A stretch of 64,000 nt of DNA, taken from the NCBI GenBank assembly GCA_031002005.1, contig CM061921.1:141083283-141147282 (forward strand), written 5' to 3'. How positions within the stretch are numbered: position 1 is the stretch's first letter; each line of letters begins with the position of its first letter. Below the pieces are notes generated by a model, which was not told the origin of the DNA, made no database searches, and worked only from the letters and a program-made list of their open reading frames with translations. This document shows, in pieces, positions 1-11,352 of this stretch. A program made the translations under genes and the position numbers. This DNA comes from Vandiemenella viatica. Taxonomy: Eukaryota; Arthropoda; Insecta; Orthoptera; Morabidae.

Positions 1-48
1 GCTTTTTGAAACCATATTTTTTTTATCTTGAATTTGTTATTAATGCAG

Positions 49-179
49 TGTTAATTCTGCCTACTCCACTCTGCGTGCTCTCATCCCAACGGAGCCCCGA
101 GATCGTAAACTGTCACGAATTGAAACATTACGACTTGCTACGAGCTATATAGCACACCTAAGAAGGCTCATCAGAGAAA
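49..179 (+). CDS. bHLH transcription factor exon (paraxis/scleraxis type), partial gene
   Basis: This is an internal coding exon bounded by an acceptor (a T-rich stretch ending in TAATGCAG at 48) and a perfect donor GTAAGT starting at 180. Read with the first base completing a codon, it is open throughout and encodes about 43 residues: the end of helix 1 ([13 protein letters not shown]), the loop plus start of helix 2 ([14 protein letters not shown]), and the rest of helix 2 ([14 protein letters not shown]). The segment IPTEP-DRKLS-IETLRLA is characteristic of the TCF15/paraxis and scleraxis group of class II bHLH factors, which heterodimerise with E-proteins/Daughterless in the nucleus, bind E-boxes and act in mesoderm. 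The DNA-binding basic region and the start of helix 1 must lie upstream, outside the window, so an intron cuts the bHLH domain. The remaining exons were not found to the right. I am sure of the bHLH call and less sure of the exact ortholog. Confidence 0.85.
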
Positions 180-1463
180 GTAAGTGGACTCCAACCTTAT
201 TTTTCTCCACAAATGAACAAGGTTCAGATGTACTATACAAATATCTAATTATGCTGATAACATAACTGTGATACTGTTATTTGATATTGTATACTGCAAG
301 AATGGTGACTTAAATCCTCTCTTTTTCAGCCAACAGGTACCACTAATTGTATGAGTTGCTGTCTGCCTTAACTGCATGTGCTAATGCTTTCAGGCTAAAG
401 TGTGGAAACAGTTATTCACTTAAAAAATTACAAGTAAATGTAAAGACAAATGTTTAAAACATGAAATTCTCTCCTATTAAAAATTACCTACTTGTTACTC
501 CCCCTCTTTGACAAATTCAGTTACAAAATTCCAGATTAATTCAGAAAATGGATATAGGTGAGTGGGGCAGGAACAAGATCCAGAGAAGACAGAAACAGGA
601 GAAAAATAGAAATGAAGCACGTGGACTGATAAACAGGATTATTTAAAAAAATTGAATCAAAAAGTATTCTTGAAACATATTTTGATTATAGAAACAGCCT
701 CAAGTTTAATAATAATGTCAAATTCATATCATGTAATTTATTACATGATTCCACACAGAAGTAATACCCTAAAACACTGCTAGTAGAAGGACCAGACAAC
801 TAAATTAGATCCTCACTTAAACATTGATACTCTACAAGTAATCACTTACCAGTCCCATTTCCTCTACCCTCAGGGAAACATTATGCACACCTTTTAAATT
901 AGGCCTAGTGAAATAATATTAAATAATCACAAAACCTAGTAGTTCCAGTTATCTAATTCCACCCATATTTACTATCTTCCTTAACATCAGTACTTTATAA
1001 TTTCAGAAACTTAGTACTACAGCTCACTACCCTAACGGAAACTTCAGAGACAGCCTTTTTTTAGCATTGTCTTCTGCATTTCCATAAGTCATGTAATTGC
1101 AAACAACAATGTCATATAAATCAAAATTCCGTATAATCTATTAACCAACAACTGCGGAAGATGGCCTACAACCAGATTTGTAATGATGTCATGTCTCAAA
1201 TGAACCCTTTGTAGCACTTCTGTAGGTAACTTCTATTGCATTCTCATAAGCAAATGTTTTATTTACTTGTCCTGAAATAGCATTTCTTGAAAACTTAACT
1301 ACATTTATGATTTTTATTTGACTTCCAGTTCTAAACTGTCTTAACATCCTTATACCCACTTAGTTTCACAATTGCCCATATCTCTTCTTTCTAGATGGTA
1401 AGGAATGTACATCCAAAAGCCATCTAACATTTCTAATGTGTCATAACAACTTACTTCCAGTAT
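180..1463. other. intron or intergenic, no gene seen
   Basis: This is AT-rich sequence following the bHLH exon's splice donor. I see no coding signature, RNA gene or clear repeat boundary. It is probably the downstream intron of the bHLH gene. Confidence 0.4.
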
Positions 1464-1843
1464 GTGTTAATTAGTGATGTGCCGGATCGTTAAAAATGTA
1501 TATCCGCGGATACGGATACAGATACAGATCATTATTGTCTAGATCCGCGAATACGGATACGGATCTCAACTTGGACCGACAGTGGAAAAGTTGTCAACTA
1601 CGATATATTATCCACCAGCGTCCAGCTTACGCGAAGTGTTTTGACCTTGTACTGTGCATGTTTATGTTTATATTTTAGGATGACATAGGATTGCGTAGAT
1701 TATATATGTTAAAAAGTTTTTTTGGGAAGTTGTAAGTTAAATTAAAATATAAACAATTTATACAAAAAAAGTATAGTATCGTAATATGGAAATATTTTAC
1801 TATAGTAAATGATGAATCTCCTAAATACAAACTCTGTGAAGGA

Positions 1844-2735
1844 ATGTATTCCAATGAATGTAAAACTTTCTTAAAAATTAATCTTCAGACGAAACACCCA
1901 CAAAAATATGAGTTATTCTTAAAAGAAGACTCCACTAAGAAGATTGCCGGCGAACACATTCAGCAGGGAACGTCTTTAAAAATGGTAAAAAGAGAATTTA
2001 GAAAAACATTTTTAACGAATACATAGAAAAAGTCAAAATGTGGGATAGTAAAAATTATTTAAAACTATTTAATTGCAGAAATGATAGCTTTATCTGGATT
2101 ACCTTCTCAACACGTAGAAGATTTTGGGTTCCGATGATTCCTGGATAATGTTATTGCAAATTATGTTCTAAAAGGCAGGAAATATTTTATGGAATTTATC
2201 TGCAGCGAACTTTAGGATCGAAATTAAAGACGTGTTGAAGGATTTTGAGAGAGTTTCCTTCACATCCTATATCTGGTAGAGTTTTTGGTAAGGTGTGTCA
2301 TTGGTATCCAGAACATTACAAAAGATGTTATAAGGGAAAATATCGTTTTGAAAGCGGAGATGCTTGAGGAATGCCAAACGGGAGATTACATTTCTGAAAT
2401 ATTTCAACATATGTATGAAGGGTGGGGAATCCAAAACAAAATGTGCACTGCGTGTTAAGAGATGGAGAATCCAACATGAAGAGTTCCTGCACTTTATCTG
2501 ACGTAGATAATATTGATTGTGCAGCACATCAGCTGCATCTGATTGTTAAAAAAAAGCTGTTAACAATAATAGTAAATAAATGGGTCGCACATATTTATCA
2601 TCACCTGTAACAAGGGTTCCAAGTCAGCAGTTTTTCAGTGCAGCAGGAATAATTTATAATGCTCATCGTAATAGACTTTTGGGTGACAAAACTGCCAATT
2701 TACTCTTTTACAATTTACCAAACTTAATGTTAAAT
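1844..2735 (+). pseudogene. hAT transposase remnant (BED finger, core, C-terminal dimerisation domain)
   Basis: Three short open pieces in different frames match hAT transposase in order. 1844-2026 resembles a BED zinc-finger region (a Cys, then TKHPQKYELF). 2422-2610 contains NVHCVLRDGESNMK and DCAAHQLHLIVKKKLL, the conserved RNase H-fold segment. 2580-2740 contains VPSQQFFSAAGIIYNAHRNRL, the hAT C-terminal dimerisation motif (normally S-E-R-xFS-xAG). Stops and frameshifts separate the pieces, and most of the middle of a roughly 600-residue protein is absent. It is not functional. Confidence 0.85.
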
Positions 2736-2971
2736 AGGCCTATAACATTTATTTTTTTAATTTTCTGTAAAAGTGATTATTTTTTCTGATGTAAACACTT
2801 TAGCAGTACCTTAAACATAATTTCAGCTAGCAAATCACAAAGAATAGAGGCCTGATCTCACAATAAAGATAGTTAAAATAATACCTTAAAACTTACTACA
2901 GTGGTAAGTTACCAGTTACCATTGGTAAACTAGTAAAATAAATATAAGAACGAAGACTTTTCCGGCGTACG

Positions 2972-3187
2972 ACTGCAATGAAGTCTTCACGAGTGTACCG
3001 CTGGATTGTGTTGTGAAAACACGATATTTCGACGACTAGCTCCGCCATCTTCACAGATAGGGTATCTATGGGTCAGCCGACCTGTGCAGATGTCTCCACA
3101 CCAGAAGAGGACGGCGGAGCTAGTCGTCGAAATATCGTGTTTTCACTACACAATCTGGCGGTACATCCGTGAAGACTTCATTGTAGT
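2972..3187. mobile_element. foldback MITE with 75-bp inverted arms nested in the hAT
   Basis: Two arms, 2972-3046 and 3113-3187, are reverse complements of each other over 75 bp with only a few mismatches, separated by a 66-bp spacer. The outer ends read ACTGCAATGAAG and CTTCATTGTAGT, and the inner ends CTCCGCC and GGCGGAG. There is no coding capacity. I could not see an unambiguous target duplication, so the superfamily is left open. Confidence 0.8.
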
Positions 3188-3449
3188 AAAATATATGTTT
3201 AAATAATAATTTTTGCAATATAAATGTGCCAGATATGAGATTTTAAGAAATATGAAGTAATTGGAATTGAAGTTAATAGTATTTCATAGCTAGATATCTT
3301 TAAAATGTTATATACATGCTTAGTGAAATTCTTTACAAAAGTTCCGTTAAAGATCCGCTAAAAAAGTAATGGATACAGATACAAATCTTTTTTCCCCTCG
3401 GATAACCGCGAATACGGATATGGATATCCGGCACATCATTAGTGTTAAT

Positions 3450-4020
3450 GTTGACAGCCCACATTCATTTCATACCAAACATTTTTCTTCCCTAGCCTGG
3501 AGCAAAGCATAAAATCCATCAGTTATGAAACAGAAACTATTAAGACCTATGTACTGCATCACATCCCACCAATTATTATTAGACAATCACAATAGACTAA
3601 CTGGGAATGACAACATTCTCCAACGTTAGCCCACATAACGTTGCCTCTGACATGGCTACTAATTTCTGCAGTACTGCCATGAAATTAAAGGCAATATCAA
3701 AAAATTCAGCCCTGAGAATGATTCATTATAATTAATAATCTTAGTAAATGCCCGGTCGTCAGCTACTAACTTGTTCAATCCATAAACACAAACTTCCTCC
3801 TAGAGTTCTTTCCCTTACAAAAAGCCACACTGTTAGACTATCACACTACCACTGAAGGCTACTATTCTACCAATGTATTCTGGTTGCTTCACCAACAGTG
3901 ATCTATTAGTGTGAAGAAAATCTTTTTACAGAATACTGATCAACACAGTGCTTTCCATGACAGCATCAGATTTGATTAATTGTTTATATTGCCAAAATAT
4001 TCCCAGAATGTAGCAGATCT
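3450..4020. other. no gene seen
   Basis: AT-rich, unannotated sequence between the hAT element and the candidate signal-peptide exon. It may be intronic to that candidate gene on the minus strand. Confidence 0.3.
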
Positions 4021-4023
4021 TAC

Positions 4024-4195
4024 CTTTAGGGGAAGTGATAACATCTTTCAGTGATCTTATTTGTAATTTTATTTCAGCATATTTACACCAATCACATCCC
4101 GTGGACATGTTACCTGGAGGAATCTGTCCAACAAAACCATTGTAAAACAAAATCAGAATAAATATTGTTAATAGAATGCAAGAGCATGAAATCAT
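4024..4195 (-). CDS. candidate first exon of a secreted protein
   Basis: On the minus strand an ATG with A at -3 opens 57 codons that run into the splice donor AAAG|GTAAGA (intron from 4023 leftward). The N-terminus is a textbook signal peptide: MISCSCILLTIFILILFYNG, then a polar FVGQIPPGN. It continues with a short CDWCKY cysteine motif and a charged, possibly helical stretch (AEIKLQIRSLKDVI). I do not recognise the family. No transposon match is apparent, and signal peptide plus good donor makes a real host exon plausible, but a chance ORF in AT-rich DNA cannot be excluded. Confidence 0.35.
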
Positions 4196-4199
4196 AATA

Positions 4200-6660
4200 T
4201 TAAATTCAGATGCAAGCTGAATAACAGTGTTTCAATCAACAGTTAAGGAAACTTAAATGAAATGTAAAATTGAAGAGTATTGAAATTAATTTTTATCATA
4301 TCTCATTTAAAAGATTGACATGTTTAATATCATTATATTATCTGTAACAGAAAAAGAAACTGCCATTCATAAGAGTTGAAGATAAAGCATGAGATCAGTT
4401 CACACAAATGTAAAATGATCACAAGGAAATACATGAAAACATGTTACAGTTTATGTGGATTCAGCAGTAAAATGATGTTTCTTTCTTTATGCCAAATAAT
4501 ATCACTAACCATCAAATTCACCTGAAGTTCGTTAATAATTTACACATTTGAAAATAGGAGCACACATCATTTAAATATTCATTTATGTGTCTATATATAA
4601 TGTGAACTCATCTCAACTTATATATTTTTCATTTCATTCAACCCTGTTAAATCTGCCACCATGACCTAATCTTCTCTCTCATAACACATTATATGATAAG
4701 TTCTATATTTATAAAGGAGATACATCAAAATTTTCAAATGCTATTTTTCATATCAGGATGTTGTCAAATAATTATTATATCTTCTCTACTTTAAAGCTGT
4801 ATTGTAATGCAAAACATTTGTTCTTAATCTTGCCATGTAATGTTCTCTTTATTTCTAAGACTGGAAAATCCAACATGTATTGATTGTGTGAAAATATTAT
4901 CACAGTAACTAATTTTACACTCTAATTATGTTAGTCTTACTAATTGATACATAGAATTTAATGATTAATAAATTTTATTTTACTAATATAATACTGTATA
5001 TACGGTAACTTATTTATTGCTAGTTTATAAAATTAGGTTAGCATTTTATTAGAAATATTAGTATTAAACATTAAATTGTTATACCTTAGTAAATCATATC
5101 AGGAACTGGAAAATTAGGGCGCATTATAACATAAGAAATTATGTTGAGTGAAATTATGGATCCATTGGGGAAAATTAAAAAAAAAAAAAAAAAATTCAAA
5201 GTAAATGTCCACATGAAAAGCTTCTAAACTGAGATTAAGTTCATATCATCTTTCAAATGGTCTAGCATATGAAATCAAGCTGCAAGATATTTCATCAACA
5301 CATGTACATGTAACAATGATAATTTACTTGGTGGCTATTGCAGAATTTTCAGTGTTCTGGGAACTTTTGGAAAATCAACACTGTAAGTTCCTATAAGTAA
5401 TTATGTTATGAACATGGGTGCCGGCAGGATTACTTTAAGGGAGATGTGTCTCTATCTTTTCTATGCAATATATATAACACTTATTATTTATTAATTAAGG
5501 ATATTGAATTTATTGACAAGGTGTTGAAATTTGAACAACAATCTAAGGGCCTCAAGTTATTATTTCCCAGCGCACATGGTTATGATGTAAATACCAAACC
5601 ACTGATTATGCTACAAAATTGACATAAAAAAGTGAAGTACAGTAGGGCTTCCTCAGAGATTGCAGTTTCCTAAGCAGATGGATGTTTACCAAGCAATAGC
5701 AGAATGTTTCCTAACACTTTTAGGAGGCAAACAACTCTTTACTGAAGGAGATATACAAATGTTTAGATATTGGAATAAGATTGAAACATTTGATAAGATG
5801 TTTTATTGCTAATAGTTCTTGGATATAATAACAAAAGTGATATATACAATGTATTTTATTCTCTTTTGTGCTGCATGAAAGTCTTTTAACAGAATTTTAA
5901 TAAATTTTTGTTAACCATCCATCTTTCTTAAGAACAAAGAACAAGTCATAACTTAAATTTTACATGAAACAAGCTTAAGTATATTTTCCCCTTTCACCAG
6001 CATGAAATTCAGTGTGCTAGTTAGAATTTAGATACTGCTTTTACATACTAACAATCTGTGATGACCATATATATTTTCCGATCCAATTAATTAATATTTA
6101 ATGATATTTTTAACACTTTCATAGCCATACTGCCACAATTCAACTTTGTTCTATTGAGAATACTGATGAAAAACATTATTTTAAAGGTTGCAGTGATCTA
6201 CAATGTCATCACATGCCACAGGAGTCCAGCACAGAAACTTCCTATTCAATATGTACATTCTGCCTTGCACACATAAATGAAATGGTAAGCAAATATGACT
6301 CAGCTTTTATGCTGTGATGTCAGTTTCTAATTTGTTCTTAAGAAACAATGGATTACATCAGAATTTATGGTTTCCATAGATTAAGTATGCTCTAAACAAC
6401 TTATTTATGCATCAATTCCTTGCATCTCAAATTCATCTCAGCAACCCAGGAGCAGGAATGGTGAAGAGTGACCAACATATAGGTTTATTACGATTATTCC
6501 AGAGATATGATTTTCACTGGTTTTTGCTGCTGGTGTAGAGCTTTGTAACTTCAATATGGCCACTGAAATGTGCTATACTCAACTTCCGGTTGCACTCTAG
6601 CACTGAGTTTACATGTACTATCGTCACTACAAGGCCCATTAAAAGCTGTTAAATCTTTGC
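4200..6660. other. no gene seen
   Basis: AT-rich non-coding DNA with no ORF worth calling. It includes an A-tract of about 18 at 5178-5195, possibly an old retroposon tail. No element ends were identified. Confidence 0.4.
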
Positions 6661-6667
6661 GTCTACA

Positions 6668-6835
6668 GGTGTTCTGCGATTTCTGTGAAAAATAAGAGCC
6701 TCAGTTATCATGTTTTTTCCAAAGATAAAGACCAGTGAATGCGGTGGGTTATACAACTGTGGCAAGGAAAAACTCCATTGAAGTGGACCCGTGTGCATAG
6801 TTGTCATTTTGCTAAATCAGATTTTAATTCATCGC
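6668..6835 (+). pseudogene. THAP zinc-finger domain remnant
   Basis: One frame reads RCSAISVKNKSLSYHVFSKD, a stop, MRWVIQLWQGKTPLKW, then RVHSCHFAKSDF. This fits the THAP layout: N-terminal Cys, FP/FxKD turn, conserved Trp, Pro, and a C-terminal CxxHF-DF block. One in-frame TGA sits before the MRW block, and the first Cys of the CxxH pair appears to be replaced by His. THAP domains bind DNA in P-element transposases and in host THAP proteins. The stop and the surroundings favour a P-element-like relic, but a decayed host exon is possible. Confidence 0.6.
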
Positions 6836-7189
6836 TTGACAGCTGTGGTTGCTTAATTTTCACACTTTCAAGTAATAGTATGAAATGATTTTATAAGCCT
6901 CATATGCGCCTCTGCTGGAAATCAATTATTTACGTTGAAGTTGTGATTAGATTACGGCAACATAGCCTTGATTTGCGATGGATTATTTACGTTTTTCTGC
7001 TACATTCTATGAGAAAATTAACTATAAAAATACTTTAGATCGACTGAAAATCTAGTTAACTGACAAAAAAGTATTAAATAGTTTGGTCAAAGTAATAGTT
7101 TTGACACATTTTTTTTTTTTTTTTTTTAAATGTGGGAGATGACAAAAATATGTTGCAGCTAAGATTTTTTTGGGAAGTTGAACAATCCA

Positions 7190-7985
7190 TAATTTGAACA
7201 TGATACACGAGCTGGAATGGGATTCTTTGCAAGACAGGAGGAGGATGAGGAGGGTGATGGGAATGTACAGGGTGTATACTGGCAATAAGGCATGGAAAGA
7301 TATTGCAATAGGTATGAAAAGTAGTTCATGGAAGGGAAAAGATGACCATGACCACAAGCTAGCACTCCAGGCACAAGGGTGTGGGAAGATTTTCTTTTTC
7401 AGGTAAGGGTGTCAGGGATTGGAATCAGTGGCGTAGCTAGGTCAACAAAAGCCCTGGTGCAAAAAATTTATTTTGGGCCCTCAAGCCAGATGGGCGACCT
7501 TTTTTTTTTGCTTTGTGTTGCTGATAGGGGGGGGGGCCCAGAGCTGAGGCTGGGTGCCCCTGAGTTGTGTTTGGGGGCCCCTGACCAGAGTAGTTTGGCC
7601 CCCCCCCCCCCGAGCAGTGATGGCCTCTTAGTGAAGGGGCTCCCTGTGTCTCAGGGGATCACTTAGACGACGGTAGCGTTAAAAAAAAAAGGTCACCAGT
7701 TTGCCGTGAAGGCCCGTGGGCACCCAGAGGTGCACTTGGGGGCCCCCTGAGCATAGGGGCTCCAGTGCACTGCACTGCCTAGCCCTATAGTAGCTACGCC
7801 CCTGATTGGAATGAGTTACCAAGGGGAATGATGAATAGCTTACCGAAAACGTTAAAAGAATTTAAAGCTAAAATTTGCAGAGGGCAAATATAGGTGGGTG
7901 CAGGATAGGGGGACGTTGGGTGTGTAGGGAAATTGCAACCAGAGCGTGTGCTCCATTGCAATTAAAATTAAATTTAAAAAAGAAT
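7190..7985 (+). mobile_element. CR1/L2-like LINE 3' fragment, split by a hAT MITE
   Basis: The sequence encodes the C-terminal tail of a LINE ORF2: LEWDSLQDRRRMRRVMGMYR, then a KAWKDI block, and after the insertion WNELPRGMMNSLPKTLKEF. It ends with a 3' untranslated stretch containing GCGTGTGCTCCATTGCAATT and an A-rich tail. The same tail (AGCATGTGCTCCATCACAATT) closes the copy ending near 10.7 kb, so these are one family. The copy is heavily 5'-truncated and interrupted at 7426-7804. Confidence 0.8.
7426..7804. mobile_element. hAT MITE, CAGTGGCGTAGC family
   Basis: The inverted ends are CAGTGGCGTAGCTAGG and (complement) CAGGGGCGTAGCTACT. The flanking 8-bp duplication ATTGGAAT is perfect (7418-7425 and 7805-7812). 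It is non-coding, with G/C homopolymer tracts. It cuts the ORF2 tail of a LINE, which gives the relative age. It belongs to the same family as 15816-15994. Confidence 0.92.
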
Positions 7986-7999
7986 TTACAGGAAGATAA

Positions 8000-8760
8000 A
8001 AAAAAATCCCAGTAGTTAAAACCTCAAACGGTTCTAAGACTAAATTTGCAGTCAATCAACACACATTTTGCGGATGACCAGCAACATGAACTGATCTTTT
8101 AAACACTTCAGCTTTTTAACTGTTAAATTCTTGTACACAGACAGCATTGTAAATGAAAACAAATGCACAGTGGTCAGCCGGAAATTAACAATATCACACT
8201 TTGCGTGGTAGCGCTGCAGGTGACGAAAAATTAACTAATAAGTTACAGAGCTCTATAGTGAAAGATCGGATCTGAGATCTGAAAATTTGATACATACTTG
8301 CTTCATATGGCTAATAACCATGTGGCAGTAGAAGCTTAGTTTGAAAAATGCCAATTATGGAGCAGAAAGTATTTCATATTTTATAAAATGAGAAGCAAGC
8401 ATCCTGACACTGCACCATTGCTGTAATTGTAGGTTGTGGCAACATTGTGAACTTGAGTGATCAAGGAAATATTTTACCTGTGCACAGCATAAGGGACCAG
8501 ATAACCAAATATTTTGACAAACAATGGAGACAATTAAAAGAGAGCTTTGCATACAACCCATGAAATGCTACAAATCAGGCAGGTGTCAAATATGATATTC
8601 TGCAGCCAATTTTTTGGGAATATTTTGTGACAGCAATCTCAATGGATTCCATGTCTCTAAACACTGTTGCAACATTTATGACTGGGTAACCAATGTCAAG
8701 CTACATAAACTTCACAAAGCCATTCACGAAGCACTGCAGGATGGTTTTATTCCCTTCAAG
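8000..8760. other. no gene recognised
   Basis: The sequence holds short broken reading frames without a family match I can support. It lies between the tail of one CR1-like LINE and the start of recognisable reverse transcriptase in the next. Part of it may be older transposon sequence. Confidence 0.3.
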
Positions 8761-8769
8761 TGTTTGGTA

Positions 8770-10700
8770 TCAGACAAAATTTAAATGGTGGGCTATACGC
8801 AAGATATTTCAGATAAATTGGACACAGGAGGTCAAGTTGATAGTTTAGCACTAGATATTTCTAAAGGCCCCTTTAGACGATCTGACCTGGTCTCACTAAG
8901 TAGGGACTACACTTCTTCGGCCCTGAAATTGAGTCATCTAAAGTGAGCTCCTGATCACATTTTTGTAGAGAAACCAGAAAGGGAATTCTGGTGGGAATGC
9001 CATCCGATGTAGGGTAAAAAGGTGGGGGTAAGTCAGGCCCCCACCATTCTGTCCTGAAAACTGGCTGTGTAAAGCCTCACCTGGTTGTGCTCACACATTG
9101 AAGCATGACAATCAATCTTTCCTCTATGGTCACTGCTTCACACATCACGGCATTTCTTTTTTTCTGTGAAAGGCTTTCTAAATTCAATTGGTTCACAAAA
9201 ACTTTAGGTGTATGCTTTTGTAAATATAACTGCTTAGCCAATGTCTTTCTCTTATTCCTAGGCTTTTCGCACAATGTCAAAGCAGTCAGGGTTACTACAC
9301 CAAGAATTTGTGGTTTTGATTACATTGGGCCATACTTATTTAATTTAAATATTAAAACATGAAAAATATTTGTAACTAACGAATTTTATTACTATTAAAT
9401 GGAACATACAAATTTCAGAACAAAATGAATATACATGTAGCAGTAGGCTGCTAGTGCGGTAATAACCAGATCGGGCCAGTCGATGAGTTGTCTAAATGCA
9501 ACACACTGTCAACAGGAGAAAAGTGAGATCGGGAACAGGACCAGGACCAGTGATTGGGAATGGGTCATCTACAGGGCCGTTAAGGCATTTGACAGAGTGA
9601 GCCATAAAATAGTTTTAAATAAGTTGAAAACAACTGGAGTGGATAATAAGTGACTTGCTGGGTAGAGCAATTATTAAAAGGCAGAAAGCAAAGCATTAGA
9701 GTAGGAAATGCATTATCAAAAGATATGCAAGTGAATAAGGGGATGCCACATGGTAGTTTATTAGGATCATTGCTACTCATTATTCTAATCAATTATTGTA
9801 TTGATGGTTTACAGTCAGAATTTAAATTGTTTGCAGATGACATAATTGTATATAATAGAATAAAAACAAGAGAAGACTGTGAAGAGCTGCAGGGTGACCT
9901 GGATAGAATATCTAAATAGGTAGATCAGCATGGAATGAAGATAAATGCCAAGAAGAGTCAGCTTAAAGGTACACAGACAAAAAACTAAAGGTTGTTTATG
10001 ATAATAGGATTGGGTCAAAATCGCTTGTTGAAGACTTGAAGTGTAAATATCTTGGCAGAACATTTGATAATAAACTCAACTGGGCAGAGCACATTTGGCA
10101 GGTGGTAGGAAAAAGTTATAGAATTCATCATTTACTCAAGAGGGTGATGAGAGGATGTACCAGAGAAGTTAAGGAATTGGGTTACAAAACATTTGTCAGA
10201 CCACTGCTTGAACATGGTGGTGTAATATGGGACCCATAATCTGAGTATCAAATACACGAGTTGGAGGATGTGCAAAGAAGAACAGCTAGATTTGTTTGTG
10301 GAAATTATCGTAGGACCCAGCAAGTATCTGATATGTTAAAGAATCTGGATTGGGAATCACTCAAAGACAGGAGGAGGGTGAAGAGAGTGCTGGGTGCGTA
10401 CAAGTAATGATAATGGAACTTGGAGGGATATTGGTTGAAGCATTAGGAATGGTGCAAGGAAGGGAAGAGCTGGCACTTGATTTCATGCATAAGGCAATGG
10501 GAAAATCTTCTTTTGTGGGTAAGAGTGTCAGGGATTGGAATAAATTACCAAGTTTGATGAATAATATACCAAAAATGCTGATGGAATTTAACACTCAAAG
10601 TATACTAGATAATTTTAAAAAATAATAATAAGGGGGTAATTGGATGACTAGAGGAATTGCCACCGGAGCATGTGCTCCATCACAATTAAAAAATATTAAT
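8770..10700 (+). mobile_element. CR1/L2-like LINE, 5'-truncated, with reverse transcriptase
   Basis: Reverse transcriptase motifs appear in order. Motif A, LDISK/AFDRVSHKIVLNK, is split by a Harbinger insertion. Motif B is degenerate (GMPHGSLLGSLLLIILIN), motif C is FADD (KLFADDIIVY), and there is a palm/thumb block KYLGRTFDNKLNWAEHIW. The C-terminal part has the GCTREVKELGYKTFVRPLLE block, then a DRRR segment and the 3' tail near 10660-10700. Several stops and frameshifts break it. The catalytic FADD survives at about 9832-9843, but Q of PQGS is changed to H. No endonuclease domain remains. Confidence 0.85.
8865..9580 (-). mobile_element. PIF/Harbinger deletion derivative in LINE reverse transcriptase
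   Basis: The element interrupts the LINE exactly within codons for motif A. Removing it and one TAA restores ...ctagatatttctaaggcatttgac. The 3-bp duplication TAA (8862-8864, 9581-9583) is the Harbinger target site. The ends are inverted repeats: AGGCCCCTTTAGACGA versus complement ACGGCCCTGTAGATGA. Inside, the minus strand (9077-9280) carries a stretch ending EAVTIEERLIVMLQCV, resembling the segment before the catalytic domain of HARBI1-like transposases. The catalytic DDE domain is absent, so it would need a helper. Confidence 0.85.
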
Positions 10701-11199
10701 AATAGTAATAATAATAAATATTAAATATTTAAATCACAATTTCAAATGTGGGGCACCAAAAGACAGGTGGAGAACATACAGAACAATCATAACAGTGTTA
10801 CTGAAATACAACTTTTATTTTGTATCATTCACTATCTCACATTCTTGAAAACCCCAGAAATAATTTGCATTTTACTGTAACTACAGTATCTCATTTCCCT
10901 CAAAGGACATCTGAAATGGAAAGGAATAATATTTCCCTTATTTCATACTATCATCCATCATTCACTAAGTGCCTAAAGTTAACTTCAATACATACATCTT
11001 AAATACTTGGATTATATGGAAAAAAGATTTGTTTGTTATCAGAGTGAATTATAATTTAAGAAGGGAGAAAATAAACTTAAACTTGTGGGGAGAGTATGGC
11101 AAAGAAAATGTTGGATCAAGAACTTAATTGATTTTCAGTTTACAGTATTGCACTATGTTTGGACATATCAGCTAAAGAAACCAATTTTTATATATTTTT
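10701..11199. other. no gene seen
   Basis: AT-rich non-coding sequence after the LINE tail, which ends in short AAT/AATA repeats (about 10690-10730). No feature is supported. Confidence 0.35.
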
Positions 11200-11204
11200 A
11201 TGCC

Positions 11205-11325
11205 TTGTCAAGGTCATTAGAGGTGGGAAAGGATTGGGAGGGGGGGGGGGCAGACAACAGGAAGGAATTTGGCCATGGACTTTTGAAGAAGGGAGCATCC
11301 CAGCATTTGCCTGGAGTGAAAACCA
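11205..11325 (-). mobile_element. SINE fragment (Talua-like central domain)
   Basis: The plus strand reads TGGGAAAGGATTGGGAGG, GGAATTTGGCCATGG and GCATTTGCCTGGAGTGA. This is the same core found at 22613-22849 and 43330-43520, so the SINE itself is on the minus strand. The tRNA-derived head is missing. A run of about ten G lies inside. Confidence 0.7.
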
Positions 11326-11352
11326 TTCTTCCCACACATGTAACCCTCTGAT

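Larger units (their letters stand above)
1472..3441 (+). mobile_element. complete but degenerate hAT (ZBED-like) DNA transposon
   Basis: The ends are near-perfect inverted repeats, TAGTGATGTGCCGGAT on the left and its complement with one mismatch on the right. The element is flanked by an identical 8-bp target duplication GTGTTAAT (1464-1471 and 3442-3449), diagnostic of hAT. Just inside both ends lie repeats of the type GGATACGGATA and its complement. The interior holds a broken hAT transposase and a nested foldback MITE. The element is 1970 bp, shorter than usual autonomous hAT elements, so much of the transposase is missing. Confidence 0.9.
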
